Shown here piece by piece: positions 1-8,748 of a stretch of 64,000 bases of DNA. Position 1 is the stretch's first letter, and every line of letters starts with the position of its first letter. This stretch comes from Halalkalibacter oceani. GTDB taxonomy: Bacteria; Bacillota; Bacilli; Bacillales; Bacillaceae_D. The stretch lies in the NCBI RefSeq assembly GCF_023715705.1, contig NZ_JAMBOS010000018.1, forward strand, positions 1 through 64,000, given 5' to 3'. The notes under the pieces were generated by a model. That model ran no database searches. It was not told where the DNA came from and saw only the letters and a program-made list of their open reading frames with translations. Position numbers and translations under genes: made by a program.

Positions 1-1791
1 TATCAAGTAGATTTGTAAAATGAAGGGGGAGCAAAGGATTGCTTCCCCTTCATTTTGGACAGTGAATCCGTCAGTTTTAGGACAATTAGCGCCGTCAAGA
101 TCCAGACATTGTAGAACGTCATTAACAGCAAGTGACAGTTTTCCTTTTTCAAGAGAAACTCCATCTAGCTTGTTGAAATTGGCAGCTAACCACTTTAACC
201 TTTCATTAAGGCTTCTAGTTCTCTCTGTTATATAATCTTCAAATGATAAACTAACTGATAATCTCGTATTCCCCTTCGATTGATTCCATGTATCTTCCGA
301 AAACAAATATTCCTCAAAATCCCTATATTGTCTGCTGCCCACAATGGAAACATCTCCTGCCCGAACATGCTCCCGAAGTTCTGTTAAAACAGCCATTTCA
401 TAGTAATGACGATTAATTGTTGTACCATCATCCTCGTATAAATGCTTTTTCCATCGTTTTGAAATAAAATCCACAGGTGAGTCGTCAGGCACTTTTCGCT
501 TTCCGGATTCGTTCATTCCTCGGATAATCTCAACAGCCTGTAAAAGTGGCTCATTTGCTTTTGTAGAATGAAATTCCAATACTCTTAATAGCGTTGGCGT
601 ATATTTTCTTAGTGAATAAAACCGTTTTTGCAGTAAGTCCAAATAATCATAGTCGGCAGGACGTGCAAGCTCCTGAGCCTCTTCTACTGAAGAGACAAAG
701 GTATTCCATTCAATAACCGATTCTAAAACCTTAAAAACATCTAATTTTTCCTCTTTTGCTTTAATTAATGCTTGTCCGATGTTCGTAAAGTGTATAACTT
801 TCTCATTTAGCTTTTTACCATTTTGTTTCTGGATTTCCTCTTGAGCCTTACGACCTTTTGATAACAAACTAAGTATTTGCCTATCATGAATTTCAAACGC
901 TTTATCCGTTAGCTCCTGAGTAAGTTGTAATAAATAGACGGTTAATATCGAATAACGTTTATTTTCTTGAAAGTCACGGAATGCATACGGCTCGTATCTT
1001 GAACCTAAGCGAGACAGCTGCAACAGGCGGTTGCGGTGCAAATGACTAATTTGTACCGTTTCCAATTCCATTCCTCGTATATATTCGAGTCGTTCTATTA
1101 CTTTTAGAAATGTTTCGGGTGAAGGATGACCCGGTGGTTCCTTTAACCAACCCAATATCGTTTTATTAGATTCAGATGGATGCTGCGAAGTAATAATCTC
1201 TTCAAGCTTTTCTTTTTGCTCATTTGTAAGAGATTTACTAACTGTATTAAATAGCTTCTTTTCAGCCATCGCCCTTGCTTCCCACACCATTCTTTCAAGT
1301 GTAGTGATAGCAGGCAGTATAATTTTGTTTTTTCTTAGAAAATCTATGCATTCATGCAGTAGATGAATGGGATCACCATTTTCCAAAGCTAATTGATGAA
1401 GGTACTTAAATGTCATTCGATATTCACTCAGGGTAAAAGTTACAAAGTCGTATTCACTTCGAATTTCTTTCAAATGATCCCAAAGTGTATTTTCCCTTTG
1501 AGGATAATGACCAAGCGAGGATGGACTAGCACCAATCTGTTTCGATATATATTGTATGACCGAATCTGGGATGCTTTTGATATGAGTGTATGGCCAACCG
1601 GGATACCGAAGAACAGCTAATTGAACGGCAAACCCTAAACGGTTTTCTTCCCTCCTTCGCTTATTAACTATTTCTAAATCACGTTTGGAAAAAGTGAAGT
1701 AGGTCCCCAATATCCATTCATCTTCAGGGATTTGCATAAAAGACTGTCTCTGTTCCGGTGTAAGCAATTCTCTACCTCTCGCAATTTTCAT
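1..1791 (-). CDS. tnpA: Tn3-family transposase TnpA, N-terminal 597 residues (runs off left edge)
   Basis: The frame opens at an ATG at 1791 (MKIARGRELLTPEQ) and stays open to base 1, so the gene continues outside the window. Tn3-family transposases are about 950-1000 residues; the portion seen is the N-terminal DNA-binding (DUF4158-like) and linker part, and the catalytic DDE region must lie left of the window. Transposition by this family is replicative and forms cointegrates. It is divergent from the resolvase at 1938 with the presumed res region between them, the usual arrangement. With the terminal repeat at 5762-5799 this makes the cadmium genes transposon cargo. The family call rests on recognition of the sequence plus context; I cannot tell whether the full gene is intact. 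Confidence 0.88.
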   Translation of the reverse strand, partial: MKIARGRELLTPEQRQSFMQIPEDEWILGTYFTFSKRDLEIVNKRRREENRLGFAVQLAVLRYPGWPYTHIKSIPDSVIQYISKQIGASPSSLGHYPQRENTLWDHLKEIRSEYDFVTFTLSEYRMTFKYLHQLALENGDPIHLLHECIDFLRKNKIILPAITTLERMVWEARAMAEKKLFNTVSKSLTNEQKEKLEEIITSQHPSESNKTILGWLKEPPGHPSPETFLKVIERLEYIRGMELETVQISHLHRNRLLQLSRLGSRYEPYAFRDFQENKRYSILTVYLLQLTQELTDKAFEIHDRQILSLLSKGRKAQEEIQKQNGKKLNEKVIHFTNIGQALIKAKEEKLDVFKVLESVIEWNTFVSSVEEAQELARPADYDYLDLLQKRFYSLRKYTPTLLRVLEFHSTKANEPLLQAVEIIRGMNESGKRKVPDDSPVDFISKRWKKHLYEDDGTTINRHYYEMAVLTELREHVRAGDVSIVGSRQYRDFEEYLFSEDTWNQSKGNTRLSVSLSFEDYITERTRSLNERLKWLAANFNKLDGVSLEKGKLSLAVNDVLQCLDLDGANCPKTDGFTVQNEGEAILCSPFILQIYLI

Positions 1792-1840
1792 TCAGTATCA
1801 TCCCATTTCTGTATTTTTCAATTTATTAGTTCAATTATAT

Positions 1841-1937
1841 ATCAATAGAGTGTACTCTATTGATACAAGTGTAGTAGACTGATAAAATCATAGTTAAGAG
1901 CGTCTCATAAGACTTGTCTCAAAAACGAGGTGATATT
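1841..1937. promoter_or_regulatory. Probable res site and divergent tnpA/tnpR promoter region
   Basis: Between the divergent transposase and resolvase genes lies an inverted repeat, ATCAATAGAGT (1841-1851) and ACTCTATTGAT (1854-1864), with a 2-bp centre. This resembles resolvase subsite I. Further short partial repeats (GTCTCATAAGAC and GTCTCAAAAAC, 1902-1926) run up to tnpR and could be subsites II/III. Serine resolvases of Tn3 elements recombine at such sites and repress both genes through them. Subsite limits are inferred. Confidence 0.6.
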
Positions 1938-2513
1938 TTGCGAAAAATCGGTTATATACGTGTCAGTTCGACTAGCCAAAACCCTTCAAGGCAATTTCAG
2001 CAGCTGAACGAAATCGGAATGGATATTATATACGAAGAAAAAGTTTCTGGGGCAACAAAGAAACGTGAGGAACTTCAAAAAATGTTAGAGGATTTACAGG
2101 AAGGTGACATTATTTATGTTACAGATTTAACTCGAATCACTCGAAGTACGCAGGACTTGTTTGAATTAATTGATTTAATACGAAGTAAAAAGGCCAGTTT
2201 AAAGTCCCTAAAGGATACGTGGTTAGATTTATCAGAAGATAATCCATACAGCCAATTCTTAATTACAGTAATGGCTGGAGTTAATCAGTTAGAGAGAGAT
2301 CTTATCCGTATGCGTCAACGTGAAGGGATTGAGCTGGCTAAGAAAGAAGGAAAGTTTAAAGGTCGGATAAAGAAATATCATAAAAATCATGCGGGAATGA
2401 ATTATGCAGTAAAGCTATATAAAGAAGGAAATATGACTGTAAATCAAATTTGTGAAATTACAAATGTGTCTAGGGCTTCATTATATAGAAAGCTATCGGA
2501 AGAGAACAAATAG
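1938..2513 (+). CDS. tnpR: Serine recombinase/resolvase TnpR of the Tn3-family element
   Basis: A 191-residue small serine recombinase that would resolve transposition cointegrates at res. The N terminus has the catalytic motif GYIRVSS with the nucleophile at about Ser10; the middle carries the family pattern ERDLIRMRQREGI (long E helix) and the C terminus a helix-turn-helix ending VSRASLYRKL. I chose the TTG at 1938 because a GAGGTGA ribosome binding site lies just before it; an upstream TTG at 1914 would add eight residues that have no counterpart in the family. Divergent from tnpA and followed by a strong terminator. Confidence 0.9.
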   Translation: MRKIGYIRVSSTSQNPSRQFQQLNEIGMDIIYEEKVSGATKKREELQKMLEDLQEGDIIYVTDLTRITRSTQDLFELIDLIRSKKASLKSLKDTWLDLSEDNPYSQFLITVMAGVNQLERDLIRMRQREGIELAKKEGKFKGRIKKYHKNHAGMNYAVKLYKEGNMTVNQICEITNVSRASLYRKLSEENK

Positions 2514-2646
2514 TTCAGTCCTATTCCATTAAAGGGCCAGATTATGAAGTAACCCCTTTAAAGAAAATCAGATCCTTATCCTATGTTTTAAAGGAGATTA
2601 TGAATTATGTACTTAAAGTCTTATGCAGTTTGGTTATTTTGTTATT

Positions 2647-2673
2647 AGAATTGGGTACTCCAATTCTTTTTTT
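2647..2673 (+). terminator. Rho-independent terminator after tnpR
   Basis: Perfect 8-bp stem AGAATTGG / CCAATTCT with a 5-base loop, followed by a T run. It lies between the resolvase and the cadC promoter, separating the transposition genes from the resistance cargo. Confidence 0.85.
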
Positions 2674-2685
2674 ATGAATTTTTTT

Positions 2686-2713
2686 ATTCATTCAAATAAA
2701 CACTTGAATGAAT
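2686..2713. promoter_or_regulatory. CadC operator 1 (overlaps the -35 box)
   Basis: Perfect 10-bp inverted repeat ATTCATTCAA (2686-2695) and TTGAATGAAT (2704-2713) with an 8-base centre ATAAACAC. It resembles the known CadC/ArsR-family operators of Gram-positive cadmium operons. The right arm contains the -35 hexamer, so a bound repressor would block RNA polymerase. Confidence 0.8.
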
Positions 2714-2732
2714 TATTAAAAATGGTTATACT
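2704..2732 (+). promoter_or_regulatory. cadCA promoter
   Basis: -35 TTGAAT (2704-2709), 17-base spacer, -10 TATACT (2727-2732). It sits between and partly within the two CadC operators, 40 bp before cadC. Confidence 0.8.
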
Positions 2733-2734
2733 AT

Positions 2735-2754
2735 ATTCAAGCAAACACTTGAAT
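2735..2754. promoter_or_regulatory. CadC operator 2 (downstream of the -10 box)
   Basis: Inverted repeat ATTCAA / TTGAAT around an 8-base centre GCAAACAC, nearly the same core as operator 1 (ATAAACAC) but with shorter arms. Placed at the transcription start, so occupancy would hinder initiation or clearance. Confidence 0.7.
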
Positions 2755-2771
2755 GAGATTGAGGTGAGAAT

Positions 2772-3140
2772 ATGATTAAGAAAGATACTTGTCAAATTTA
2801 TTGTTATGACGAAGAAAAGGTCAATCGAATACAAGGTAATTTACAGACAGTAGATATTTCTAGTGTTGCCCAAATGTTAAAAGCTATTGCAGATGAAAAT
2901 AGAGCAAAAATTACCTATGCTTTGTGTCAAGATGACGAACTGTGTGTGTGTGATATAGCAAATATTATAGGTGTTACGGTTGCAAATGCTTCTCATCATT
3001 TACGCTCCCTTCATAAACAGGGGATTGTGAAATTTAGAAAAGAAGGCAAACTGGCATTTTATTCATTAGATGATGAGCATATCAGACAAATTATGATGAT
3101 TGCATTAGCACATAAGAAAGAGGTGAAGAGCAATGTCTAG
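2772..3140 (+). CDS. cadC: CadC, ArsR/SmtB-family metal-sensing repressor
   Basis: A 122-residue winged-helix repressor that senses Cd(II)/Pb(II)/Zn(II) and releases the cad promoter. The metal ligands of plasmid pI258 CadC are all present at the same numbering: Cys7 and Cys11 in the N-terminal arm, Cys58 and Cys60 in the ELCVCD motif of the alpha3 region. The recognition helix region reads [19 protein letters not shown]. The gene follows two operator copies and overlaps cadA by 8 bp, so repressor and pump are co-transcribed and translationally coupled. Confidence 0.95.
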   Translation: MIKKDTCQIYCYDEEKVNRIQGNLQTVDISSVAQMLKAIADENRAKITYALCQDDELCVCDIANIIGVTVANASHHLRSLHKQGIVKFRKEGKLAFYSLDDEHIRQIMMIALAHKKEVKSNV

Positions 3141-5262
3141 TGAGAAAGCAAAACTATCTGAAGAAGAAATGAAAGCCTATCGTGTTCAAGGATTTACTTG
3201 TACTAACTGTGCAGCCATTTTTGAAAATAATGTTAAAGAACTTCCCGGTGTTCAGGATGCGAAAGTAAACTTCGGAGCATCCAAAGTTTATGTTAAAGGG
3301 ACGACAACCATTGAAGAATTAGAAAAAGCAGGAGCATTTGAAAATTTAAAAATTCGAGATGAAAAAGAACAAAGGGTAGAACGAGAACCTTTTTGGAAGC
3401 AGAAAGAAAACGCTAAGGTATATATATCAGCCCTTTTACTTGTAGTTAGCTGGTTCTTAGGAGAACAGTATGGTGAGGAGCATGTTCTACCGACAATTGG
3501 TTATGCAGCGTCCATTTTAATCGGTGGATATTCGTTATTCATTAAAGGTCTCAAAAATCTAAGTAGATTAAATTTCGATATGAATACGCTTATGACTATT
3601 GCCATTATAGGAGCTGCAATCATTGGTGAATGGGGTGAAGGGGCAACCGTTGTTATCCTATTTGCGATTAGTGAAGCATTAGAGCGTTATTCAATGGATA
3701 AAGCACGTCAATCTATTGAATCTTTAATGGATATTGCCCCAAAAGAAGCGTTAATTCGACGAGGCAATGAAGAAATGATGATTCATGTTGATGATATTCA
3801 AGTTGGAGACATCATGATTGTTAAGCCCGGTCAAAAGTTAGCAATGGATGGAGTAGTGGTTAAAGGTACATCGACATTAAATCAGGCTGCGATTACAGGT
3901 GAAAGTGTTCCAGTAATGAAAAACACAGATGATGAAGTATTTGCAGGAACCTTGAATGAAGAAGGGTTACTTGAGGTTAAAGTAACAAAACGAGTTGAAG
4001 ATACTACTCTTTCAAAAATCATTCACTTGGTAGAAGAAGCTCAAGCAGAACGGGCCCCTTCTCAAGCGTTTGTCGATAAATTTGCTAAATACTATACACC
4101 AGCTATTGTGATACTAGCTCTTTTAATTGCGGTAGTTCCACCATTATTTGGGGGAGACTGGAGCCAATGGATTTATCAAGGATTAGCTGTATTAGTGGTT
4201 GGTTGTCCTTGTGCCTTAGTAGTCTCAACTCCAGTTGCTGTTGTTACAGCAATAGGAAATGCAGCGAAAAATGGTGTTTTAATTAAAGGTGGTATCCATT
4301 TAGAAGAAGCAGGACACTTAAAAGCGATTGCTTTTGATAAAACAGGAACATTAACAAAAGGGATTCCTGCTGTAACAGACATTGTGACATATGGTGGAAA
4401 TGAAAATGAATTAATGACCATAACAGCAGCCATTGAAAAAGGATCGCAGCATCCACTTGCTTCAGCAATTATGAGAAAAGCAGAAGAAAATGGATCAGAC
4501 TTTAATGATGTAATGGTTGAAGACTTCCAATCCATTACGGGCACAGGTGTAAAAGCCAAAGTAAATAACGAAATGTATTATGTCGGAAGCCCAGCACTTT
4601 TTGAAGAATTACATGGAAGCATTGAAAGTGATAGAAAACAAAAGATTACAGAAATGCAGATCCAAGGAAAAACCGTGATGGTGCTAGGAACGAAAAAAGA
4701 GATTCTTTCGTTAATTGCTGTAGCTGATGAAATTAGGGAAACATCAAAAGAAGTTATCGGAAAATTGAATAATATTGGAATAGAAACAGTAATGCTTACA
4801 GGTGATAATCAGAGAACTGCAACTGCAATTGGAAAACAAATTGGTGTTTCTGATATTAGAGCTGATTTACTTCCAGAGGATAAGTTGAATTTCATTAAAG
4901 AACTTCGAGAAAAACATCAAAGTGTGGGAATGGTCGGAGATGGCGTGAACGATGCTCCAGCACTTGCAGCATCTACCGTTGGTGTAGCGATGGGTGGTGC
5001 TGGAACTGATACAGCTTTAGAAACGGCTGACATCGCATTAATGTCTGATGATTTGAGTAGATTACCATATACAATAAAATTAAGCCGTAAGGCTTTAGCA
5101 ATCATCAAGCAAAACATTACCTTCTCTTTGGCGATTAAATTAGTGGCATTACTGTTGGTCATGCCCGGTTGGTTAACACTATGGATAGCGATATTTGCTG
5201 ATATGGGAGCAACTTTACTTGTAACATTAAACAGTTTACGCTTATTGAAAATCAAAGAATAG
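3133..5262 (+). CDS. cadA: CadA, P1B-type Cd/Zn/Pb-translocating ATPase
   Basis: A 709-residue heavy-metal efflux ATPase. It has one N-terminal metal-binding domain (FTCTNC, Cys23/Cys26), then the membrane region, the actuator TGES (255-258), the transmembrane metal site CPC (358-360), the phosphorylation site DKTGTLT (Asp402) and the hinge GDGVNDAP (602 onward), all in canonical order and full length. The CPC motif and single HMA domain match the Cd/Zn/Pb subgroup rather than copper pumps. It exports the metals from the cytosol and is co-expressed with cadC, which it overlaps. No damage seen, so resistance is probably functional. Confidence 0.95.
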   Translation: MSSEKAKLSEEEMKAYRVQGFTCTNCAAIFENNVKELPGVQDAKVNFGASKVYVKGTTTIEELEKAGAFENLKIRDEKEQRVEREPFWKQKENAKVYISALLLVVSWFLGEQYGEEHVLPTIGYAASILIGGYSLFIKGLKNLSRLNFDMNTLMTIAIIGAAIIGEWGEGATVVILFAISEALERYSMDKARQSIESLMDIAPKEALIRRGNEEMMIHVDDIQVGDIMIVKPGQKLAMDGVVVKGTSTLNQAAITGESVPVMKNTDDEVFAGTLNEEGLLEVKVTKRVEDTTLSKIIHLVEEAQAERAPSQAFVDKFAKYYTPAIVILALLIAVVPPLFGGDWSQWIYQGLAVLVVGCPCALVVSTPVAVVTAIGNAAKNGVLIKGGIHLEEAGHLKAIAFDKTGTLTKGIPAVTDIVTYGGNENELMTITAAIEKGSQHPLASAIMRKAEENGSDFNDVMVEDFQSITGTGVKAKVNNEMYYVGSPALFEELHGSIESDRKQKITEMQIQGKTVMVLGTKKEILSLIAVADEIRETSKEVIGKLNNIGIETVMLTGDNQRTATAIGKQIGVSDIRADLLPEDKLNFIKELREKHQSVGMVGDGVNDAPALAASTVGVAMGGAGTDTALETADIALMSDDLSRLPYTIKLSRKALAIIKQNITFSLAIKLVALLLVMPGWLTLWIAIFADMGATLLVTLNSLRLLKIKE

Positions 5263-5415
5263 GTTCTAAAATGGGCTTCAACAATCAGGTGTGATAATTG
5301 AAAACAATGTTATGCTTCAATAGGGATATTAACAGGAATAATCATGGAATTACAGTTGCTGTATTAGTAGGGTAAAATTAAAAGGGAAATAACTGATTAA
5401 AAGGAGGTTGTCAAA

Positions 5416-5616
5416 ATGGTCATACAATCAAATATGTCACCCAAAGCTATTGCTGAAGTTTGGGAAAGTACAACGGATGTTTTTAAAGAACACAATATTC
5501 CACTGACTGAAAAAACTTTAGTTACATTGGTTGAAGCCGATGCATTGACTTCCCTACTTCAAGAACTCAATGCTATTGTTGGAAGTTCAACGGCAACATG
5601 TATAGAAGGTGGCTGA
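5416..5616 (+). CDS. Conserved-looking small protein of unknown function, cad cargo
   Basis: A 66-residue soluble protein preceded by a strong AAGGAGG site 9 bp before its ATG. I do not recognise a family. The sequence is acidic, predicted mostly helical (AIAEVWESTTDVFKEHNIP, then TLVTLVEADALTSLLQEL) and ends in a small-residue tail containing the only cysteine (SSTATCIEGG). It lies inside the transposon, 150 bp after cadA, and ends before a hairpin, so it is probably part of the resistance cargo. A role in metal handling is only guilt by association. Confidence 0.65.
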   Translation: MVIQSNMSPKAIAEVWESTTDVFKEHNIPLTEKTLVTLVEADALTSLLQELNAIVGSSTATCIEGG

Positions 5617-5630
5617 CAAATGCCATCAAA

Positions 5631-5651
5631 AAAGGAGTAGGCTACTCCTTT
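5631..5651 (+). terminator. Hairpin after the 66-residue ORF
   Basis: Inverted repeat AAAGGAGTAG / CTACTCCTTT almost without loop, followed by an AT-rich run. Probably ends the cad transcript; the T tract is weak. Confidence 0.5.
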
Positions 5652-5703
5652 CATCATATATATTTTAATTATACAACTAAAGGACGCTTTAACTGAGCAA
5701 CGA

Positions 5704-5747
5704 AAAAAGCCAAATTTCTCAATTGATGTTGAGAAATTTGGCTTTTT
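5704..5747. terminator. Long bidirectional terminator near the transposon end
   Basis: Perfect 19-bp inverted repeat starting AAAAAGCC and ending GGCTTTTT with a 6-base loop TTGATG. The A and T runs on the two sides make it usable in both directions. It sits 15 bp inside the transposon terminal repeat and would insulate the cargo from the chromosome. Confidence 0.85.
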
Positions 5748-5761
5748 AGTATGAGAATTTC

Positions 5762-5799
5762 CTTAGCGTTGTAAATCCGCATTTTCCTGACGCTACCCC
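5762..5799. repeat. Right terminal inverted repeat of the Tn3-family transposon
   Basis: Read on the minus strand this is exactly 38 bases, beginning GGGGTAGCGTCAGG and ending AACGCTAAG. A 38-bp GGGG...TAAG end is the hallmark of Tn3-family elements. The next five bases (5800-5804, taata) would be the target duplication, testable against the left flank outside the window. This places the whole region left of 5799 inside the transposon. Confidence 0.88.
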
Positions 5800-5887
5800 T
5801 AATAGAAAACTTCCATTATCTAAAACCTGCCTTTCTTTGTCTTGTCGCTTCCGAGAAGAAGGGAACAGAGTTGAGCAGGAACGCGCT

Positions 5888-6763
5888 TCACGTCATCGCA
5901 GCGGCGGTGATGCACTCGGCAAAAGCCGTGTACGCTTTGCTGTGGAACTCGCTTTTCCGCGTGACAAGCCTCGATGTAACAAATCTGTACCGTTCTGGAA
6001 CGCGGTGAGCCCGGAGGAGATCGTCTTTCATATCTACCGCAGACTGTGTTAAAAGCGTGGAGCCGATCCCTGCTTTCACACAGTTCAGCATCGTATCGAG
6101 GTTGCTTACCTCAATGATATTTCCTGAAGTGGCGCCTTCTGTTCGAAGCCAGTCTTCGTTGAAAGCACGCAAGGGACATCCTTCTGGAAAGACCACCCAG
6201 GCAGAACCGGCTAAGTCAGGGGCTGTCAGACTCTTTTTTTCATCCTTCGCTGTAAACATCTGCACTTCTTCCTGCAATTCATAGGCTACCTCTAAAGCAG
6301 ACAAGTCATAATTCCCCGTGAGAAAAGCACCATCCACCTCACCATTCAGCACCCTTTCGTAATTTTCCGGTGAGGTTCCTGTCCGAAGGGAAAGAGACAC
6401 TTGCGGATAGGCCCGCTGAAACCGGGATAAGCCCTCAATGAAAAGTCTTGAGGACGCAATCGTTTCAACAACGCCAATCGTTAATTCCCCAGACGGATAG
6501 TCCGGTTCTTTCACAGCGTTGACCGCCTCGTCCGCCATTCGCATAATGTCAGAAGCATATCGGCAAAGCAGTAATCCCTTTTCCGTCGGGGTCACACCCT
6601 TTCTATCCCGGTGAAATAAAGGGACGCCCAGTTCAGCCTCCAGCTTGCGAATTCTCATCGTAATATTCGATTGAACATAGCCAAGCTTTTCCGCTGCTTT
6701 CGTTATTCCGCCTTCCTGTTGAACCGCCAACATGATTCTTAAGTCCGTTAATTCCAAAGCCAA
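5888..6763 (-). CDS. LysR-family transcriptional regulator
   Basis: A 291-residue LTTR. The N-terminal winged helix reads LTDLRIMLAVQQEGGITKAAEKLGYVQSNITMRIRKLE and is followed by the periplasmic-binding-protein-like effector domain from about residue 90. It is divergent from the Old Yellow Enzyme gene at 6898, and a T-N11-A type palindrome lies in the shared intergenic region, so it most likely controls that oxidoreductase and itself. The inducer cannot be read from sequence. Confidence 0.9.
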   Translation of the reverse strand: MALELTDLRIMLAVQQEGGITKAAEKLGYVQSNITMRIRKLEAELGVPLFHRDRKGVTPTEKGLLLCRYASDIMRMADEAVNAVKEPDYPSGELTIGVVETIASSRLFIEGLSRFQRAYPQVSLSLRTGTSPENYERVLNGEVDGAFLTGNYDLSALEVAYELQEEVQMFTAKDEKKSLTAPDLAGSAWVVFPEGCPLRAFNEDWLRTEGATSGNIIEVSNLDTMLNCVKAGIGSTLLTQSAVDMKDDLLRAHRVPERYRFVTSRLVTRKSEFHSKAYTAFAECITAAAMT

Positions 6764-6777
6764 GCCCTCCCTGCATT

Positions 6778-6792
6778 ATCAATTTTATTGAT
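6778..6792. promoter_or_regulatory. Candidate LysR-type operator
   Basis: Perfect palindrome ATCAAT-TTT-ATTGAT containing a T-N11-A core, 15 bp upstream of the LysR start codon in the divergent region. Position and shape fit an autoregulatory LTTR site; binding is inferred. Confidence 0.5.
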
Positions 6793-6897
6793 GGAAGCAT
6801 CTATTATAATCATTTTACGTTATGGAAAAGGCATTTTACAATGATTGCAGACAGACAATCTTTTTAAGATCAAGTAAAGACATGAGGAGGAAATGTT

Positions 6898-7992
6898 ATG
6901 ACAACATATGTTAATCTTTTTTCATCCTATCAATTGGATTCCTTGCAGCTTTCAAATCGGGCCGTTCTCTCCCCAATGACGCGAACGAGTGCGGAGCCTT
7001 CCGGTGAAGCCAATGAACGAATGGCCCGCTATTATTCACGATTTATAAAAGGGGGCTTCGGCTTAGTCATTACAGAAGGGATTTATCCAGACTTGAACAG
7101 TAGTCAAAGCTACACCAACCAGCCCGGGCTCGCTACGGCAGCACAGGCCGAGTCATGGAAACCAGTGGTCGCGGCCGTGCACGAGGCAGGGGGGAAAATC
7201 ATCGCCCAATTGATGCATGCCGGCGCGCTCGTCCAGCATCAGGGCTTCACCCCTATAGCTCCGTCAGCGGTCAAGCCGGTTGGAACAATGTTGGAGGACC
7301 ATGGGGGAAGCGGAGAATTCGCGCTACCAAAAGAAATGACTCATGCCGATATCCGCCAGGCTGTTGACGGTTTCGCACAGGCTGCGCTCCGTGCAAAGAA
7401 CGCCGGATTCGACGGGGTGGAAATCCATGGTGCCAACGGCTATTTGCTTGACCAGTTTTTAACTGATTATACAAACAAGCGAACGGATGAATATGGCGGT
7501 TCAACAGAGCGCCGCATTCGTCTAATGGTAGAGGTGCTACAGGCGATTCGCTTGGCAGTCGGACCAACCTATACTGTTGGCGTCCGGATCTCGCAGGGGA
7601 AGGTAAATGATTTTCACCATAAATGGAACAATGGAGAGCAGGACGCTGAAATCATATTCAACCACATAGCCAACGCAAAGCCAAGCTACATTCACACAAC
7701 GGAATATAAAGCATGGACCCAGGCTTTCTCCAACTCCGCGTCAACGCTTGCCGGACTGGCGAAACGATACAGTCAATTGCCTGTCATTGCCAATGGAAAA
7801 CTCGGGGACCCGGAACAGGCAGAACGCATACTTAAGAGCGGAGAAGCTGATTTGGTCGCGATTGGAACGGACGCTCTCGTCAACCCTGATTGGGTTAGAA
7901 AAGTGAAAGATGGGAAGCCGCTAACGCCATTTGATCACAGCTATCTTCACCCTGCTGCCACCCTGAGGGAAGAGGAATACACGATATCATAG
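6898..7992 (+). CDS. NADH:flavin oxidoreductase, Old Yellow Enzyme family
   Basis: A 364-residue FMN-dependent TIM-barrel ene-reductase. Recognisable family blocks in order: SPMTR near residue 26, ITEGIYPD, QLMHAGALVQHQG, then GFDGVEIHGANGYLLDQFL with DEYGGSTERR (the FMN and substrate signature), and the phosphate-binding IANGKLGDPEQAE. The ATG at 6898 has an excellent AGGAGG site. These enzymes reduce activated C=C bonds of enones or nitro compounds with NAD(P)H; the physiological substrate is unknown. The divergent LysR gene is the likely regulator. Confidence 0.92.
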   Translation: MTTYVNLFSSYQLDSLQLSNRAVLSPMTRTSAEPSGEANERMARYYSRFIKGGFGLVITEGIYPDLNSSQSYTNQPGLATAAQAESWKPVVAAVHEAGGKIIAQLMHAGALVQHQGFTPIAPSAVKPVGTMLEDHGGSGEFALPKEMTHADIRQAVDGFAQAALRAKNAGFDGVEIHGANGYLLDQFLTDYTNKRTDEYGGSTERRIRLMVEVLQAIRLAVGPTYTVGVRISQGKVNDFHHKWNNGEQDAEIIFNHIANAKPSYIHTTEYKAWTQAFSNSASTLAGLAKRYSQLPVIANGKLGDPEQAERILKSGEADLVAIGTDALVNPDWVRKVKDGKPLTPFDHSYLHPAATLREEEYTIS

Positions 7993-8089
7993 GTAATTAC
8001 CGGCGGAGAGTGGTTGAATGACAGAAAAGAATGTGCAAGAATATGGTTATCCATGAAAGAGGAAGCTACTAGACTAGGAGGCAACATTC

Positions 8090-8560
8090 ATGAGTAACTA
8101 TGGCAGTCTTGAAGAGAAAGAGGGAAGACCTGTATTGGTTTTTCAGCGCAATTATCCATTTAGCCCTGAAAACGTATTTCGTTTTATCACAGACCCTGAT
8201 TACTTTACCCAATGGTACCCCTTCGCAACGGGAGAGATGGATCTGACAGTTGGTGGAAAGATCAAATTCGATGATGGGGAAGGGTCCCTTTATGAGGCTG
8301 TTATTACCGAATTCCATTCTCCCCATGCTATTTCTTTTCAAGAAATCGATGATTTGCTGGAGATCCGGATCGATGCAACGGAGCAAGGATCGACCTTGAC
8401 GTTCAGGCATACGTTTGATGATCGCGAAATGGCGATATATACAGCCGCCGGATGGCACAGATGCCTCGATGCACTCGGCCAATTAATCAATGGCCGCGCA
8501 GTAGAATGGACAGATAATGCCCTGGAACTGCGTGAATTCTACAAAAAGAAGTTTATGTAG
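8090..8560 (+). CDS. SRPBCC / AHSA1-like domain protein
   Basis: A 156-residue single-domain protein with the START/Bet v1-type pattern of the AHSA1 group: an N-terminal strand (VLVFQRNYPFSPENVFRFITDPDYFTQWYPF), a GGK(I)KF strand, and a long C-terminal helix carrying GWHRCLDALGQL. Such proteins have a hydrophobic pocket for small ligands. Good AGGAGG site before the ATG. It follows the OYE gene by about 100 bp on the same strand and could be part of the same stress or detoxification unit; function unknown. Confidence 0.8.
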   Translation: MSNYGSLEEKEGRPVLVFQRNYPFSPENVFRFITDPDYFTQWYPFATGEMDLTVGGKIKFDDGEGSLYEAVITEFHSPHAISFQEIDDLLEIRIDATEQGSTLTFRHTFDDREMAIYTAAGWHRCLDALGQLINGRAVEWTDNALELREFYKKKFM

Positions 8561-8695
8561 ATCATTTTTCAGGGAAAGACAGGTTGCTTGATGGGGCTCG
8601 TGCCAGTTAACCAGCACATTTGCGATCCGTTTGATCAAATGTGTGCAAGCATGGTATAAGTGTAAAGAGGCATGGGGCGTTTTGCCTTAAATTTT

Positions 8696-8723
8696 GGGAT
8701 AAGGGTCCCTTGCCGGTTATCCC
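8696..8723 (+). promoter_or_regulatory. Hairpin before dus
   Basis: Stem GGGATAA / TTATCCC around a GC-rich loop, 25 bp before the dihydrouridine synthase start. No T run follows, so it is not a classical terminator; it may be a leader structure or coincidental. Confidence 0.3.
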
Positions 8724-8748
8724 ATCATGAGAGGAATGGAAGGTTAGA

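Larger units (their letters stand above)
1..5799. mobile_element. Tn3-family cadmium-resistance transposon (left end outside window)
   Basis: Composite call from partial tnpA, res-like palindrome, tnpR, cadC-cadA, a small ORF and the 38-bp terminal repeat. The layout (tnpA and tnpR divergent, cad genes as cargo) is like the Tn5422-type elements of Listeria. Since about 400 transposase codons are missing on the left, I expect the other end to lie roughly 1.2-1.3 kb beyond base 1. Confidence 0.85.

Noticed and set aside
4176..4559. Open frames on the minus strand inside cadA
   Set aside because: They are antisense to conserved catalytic motifs of cadA (CPC, DKTGTLT), have no ribosome sites and no recognisable product.
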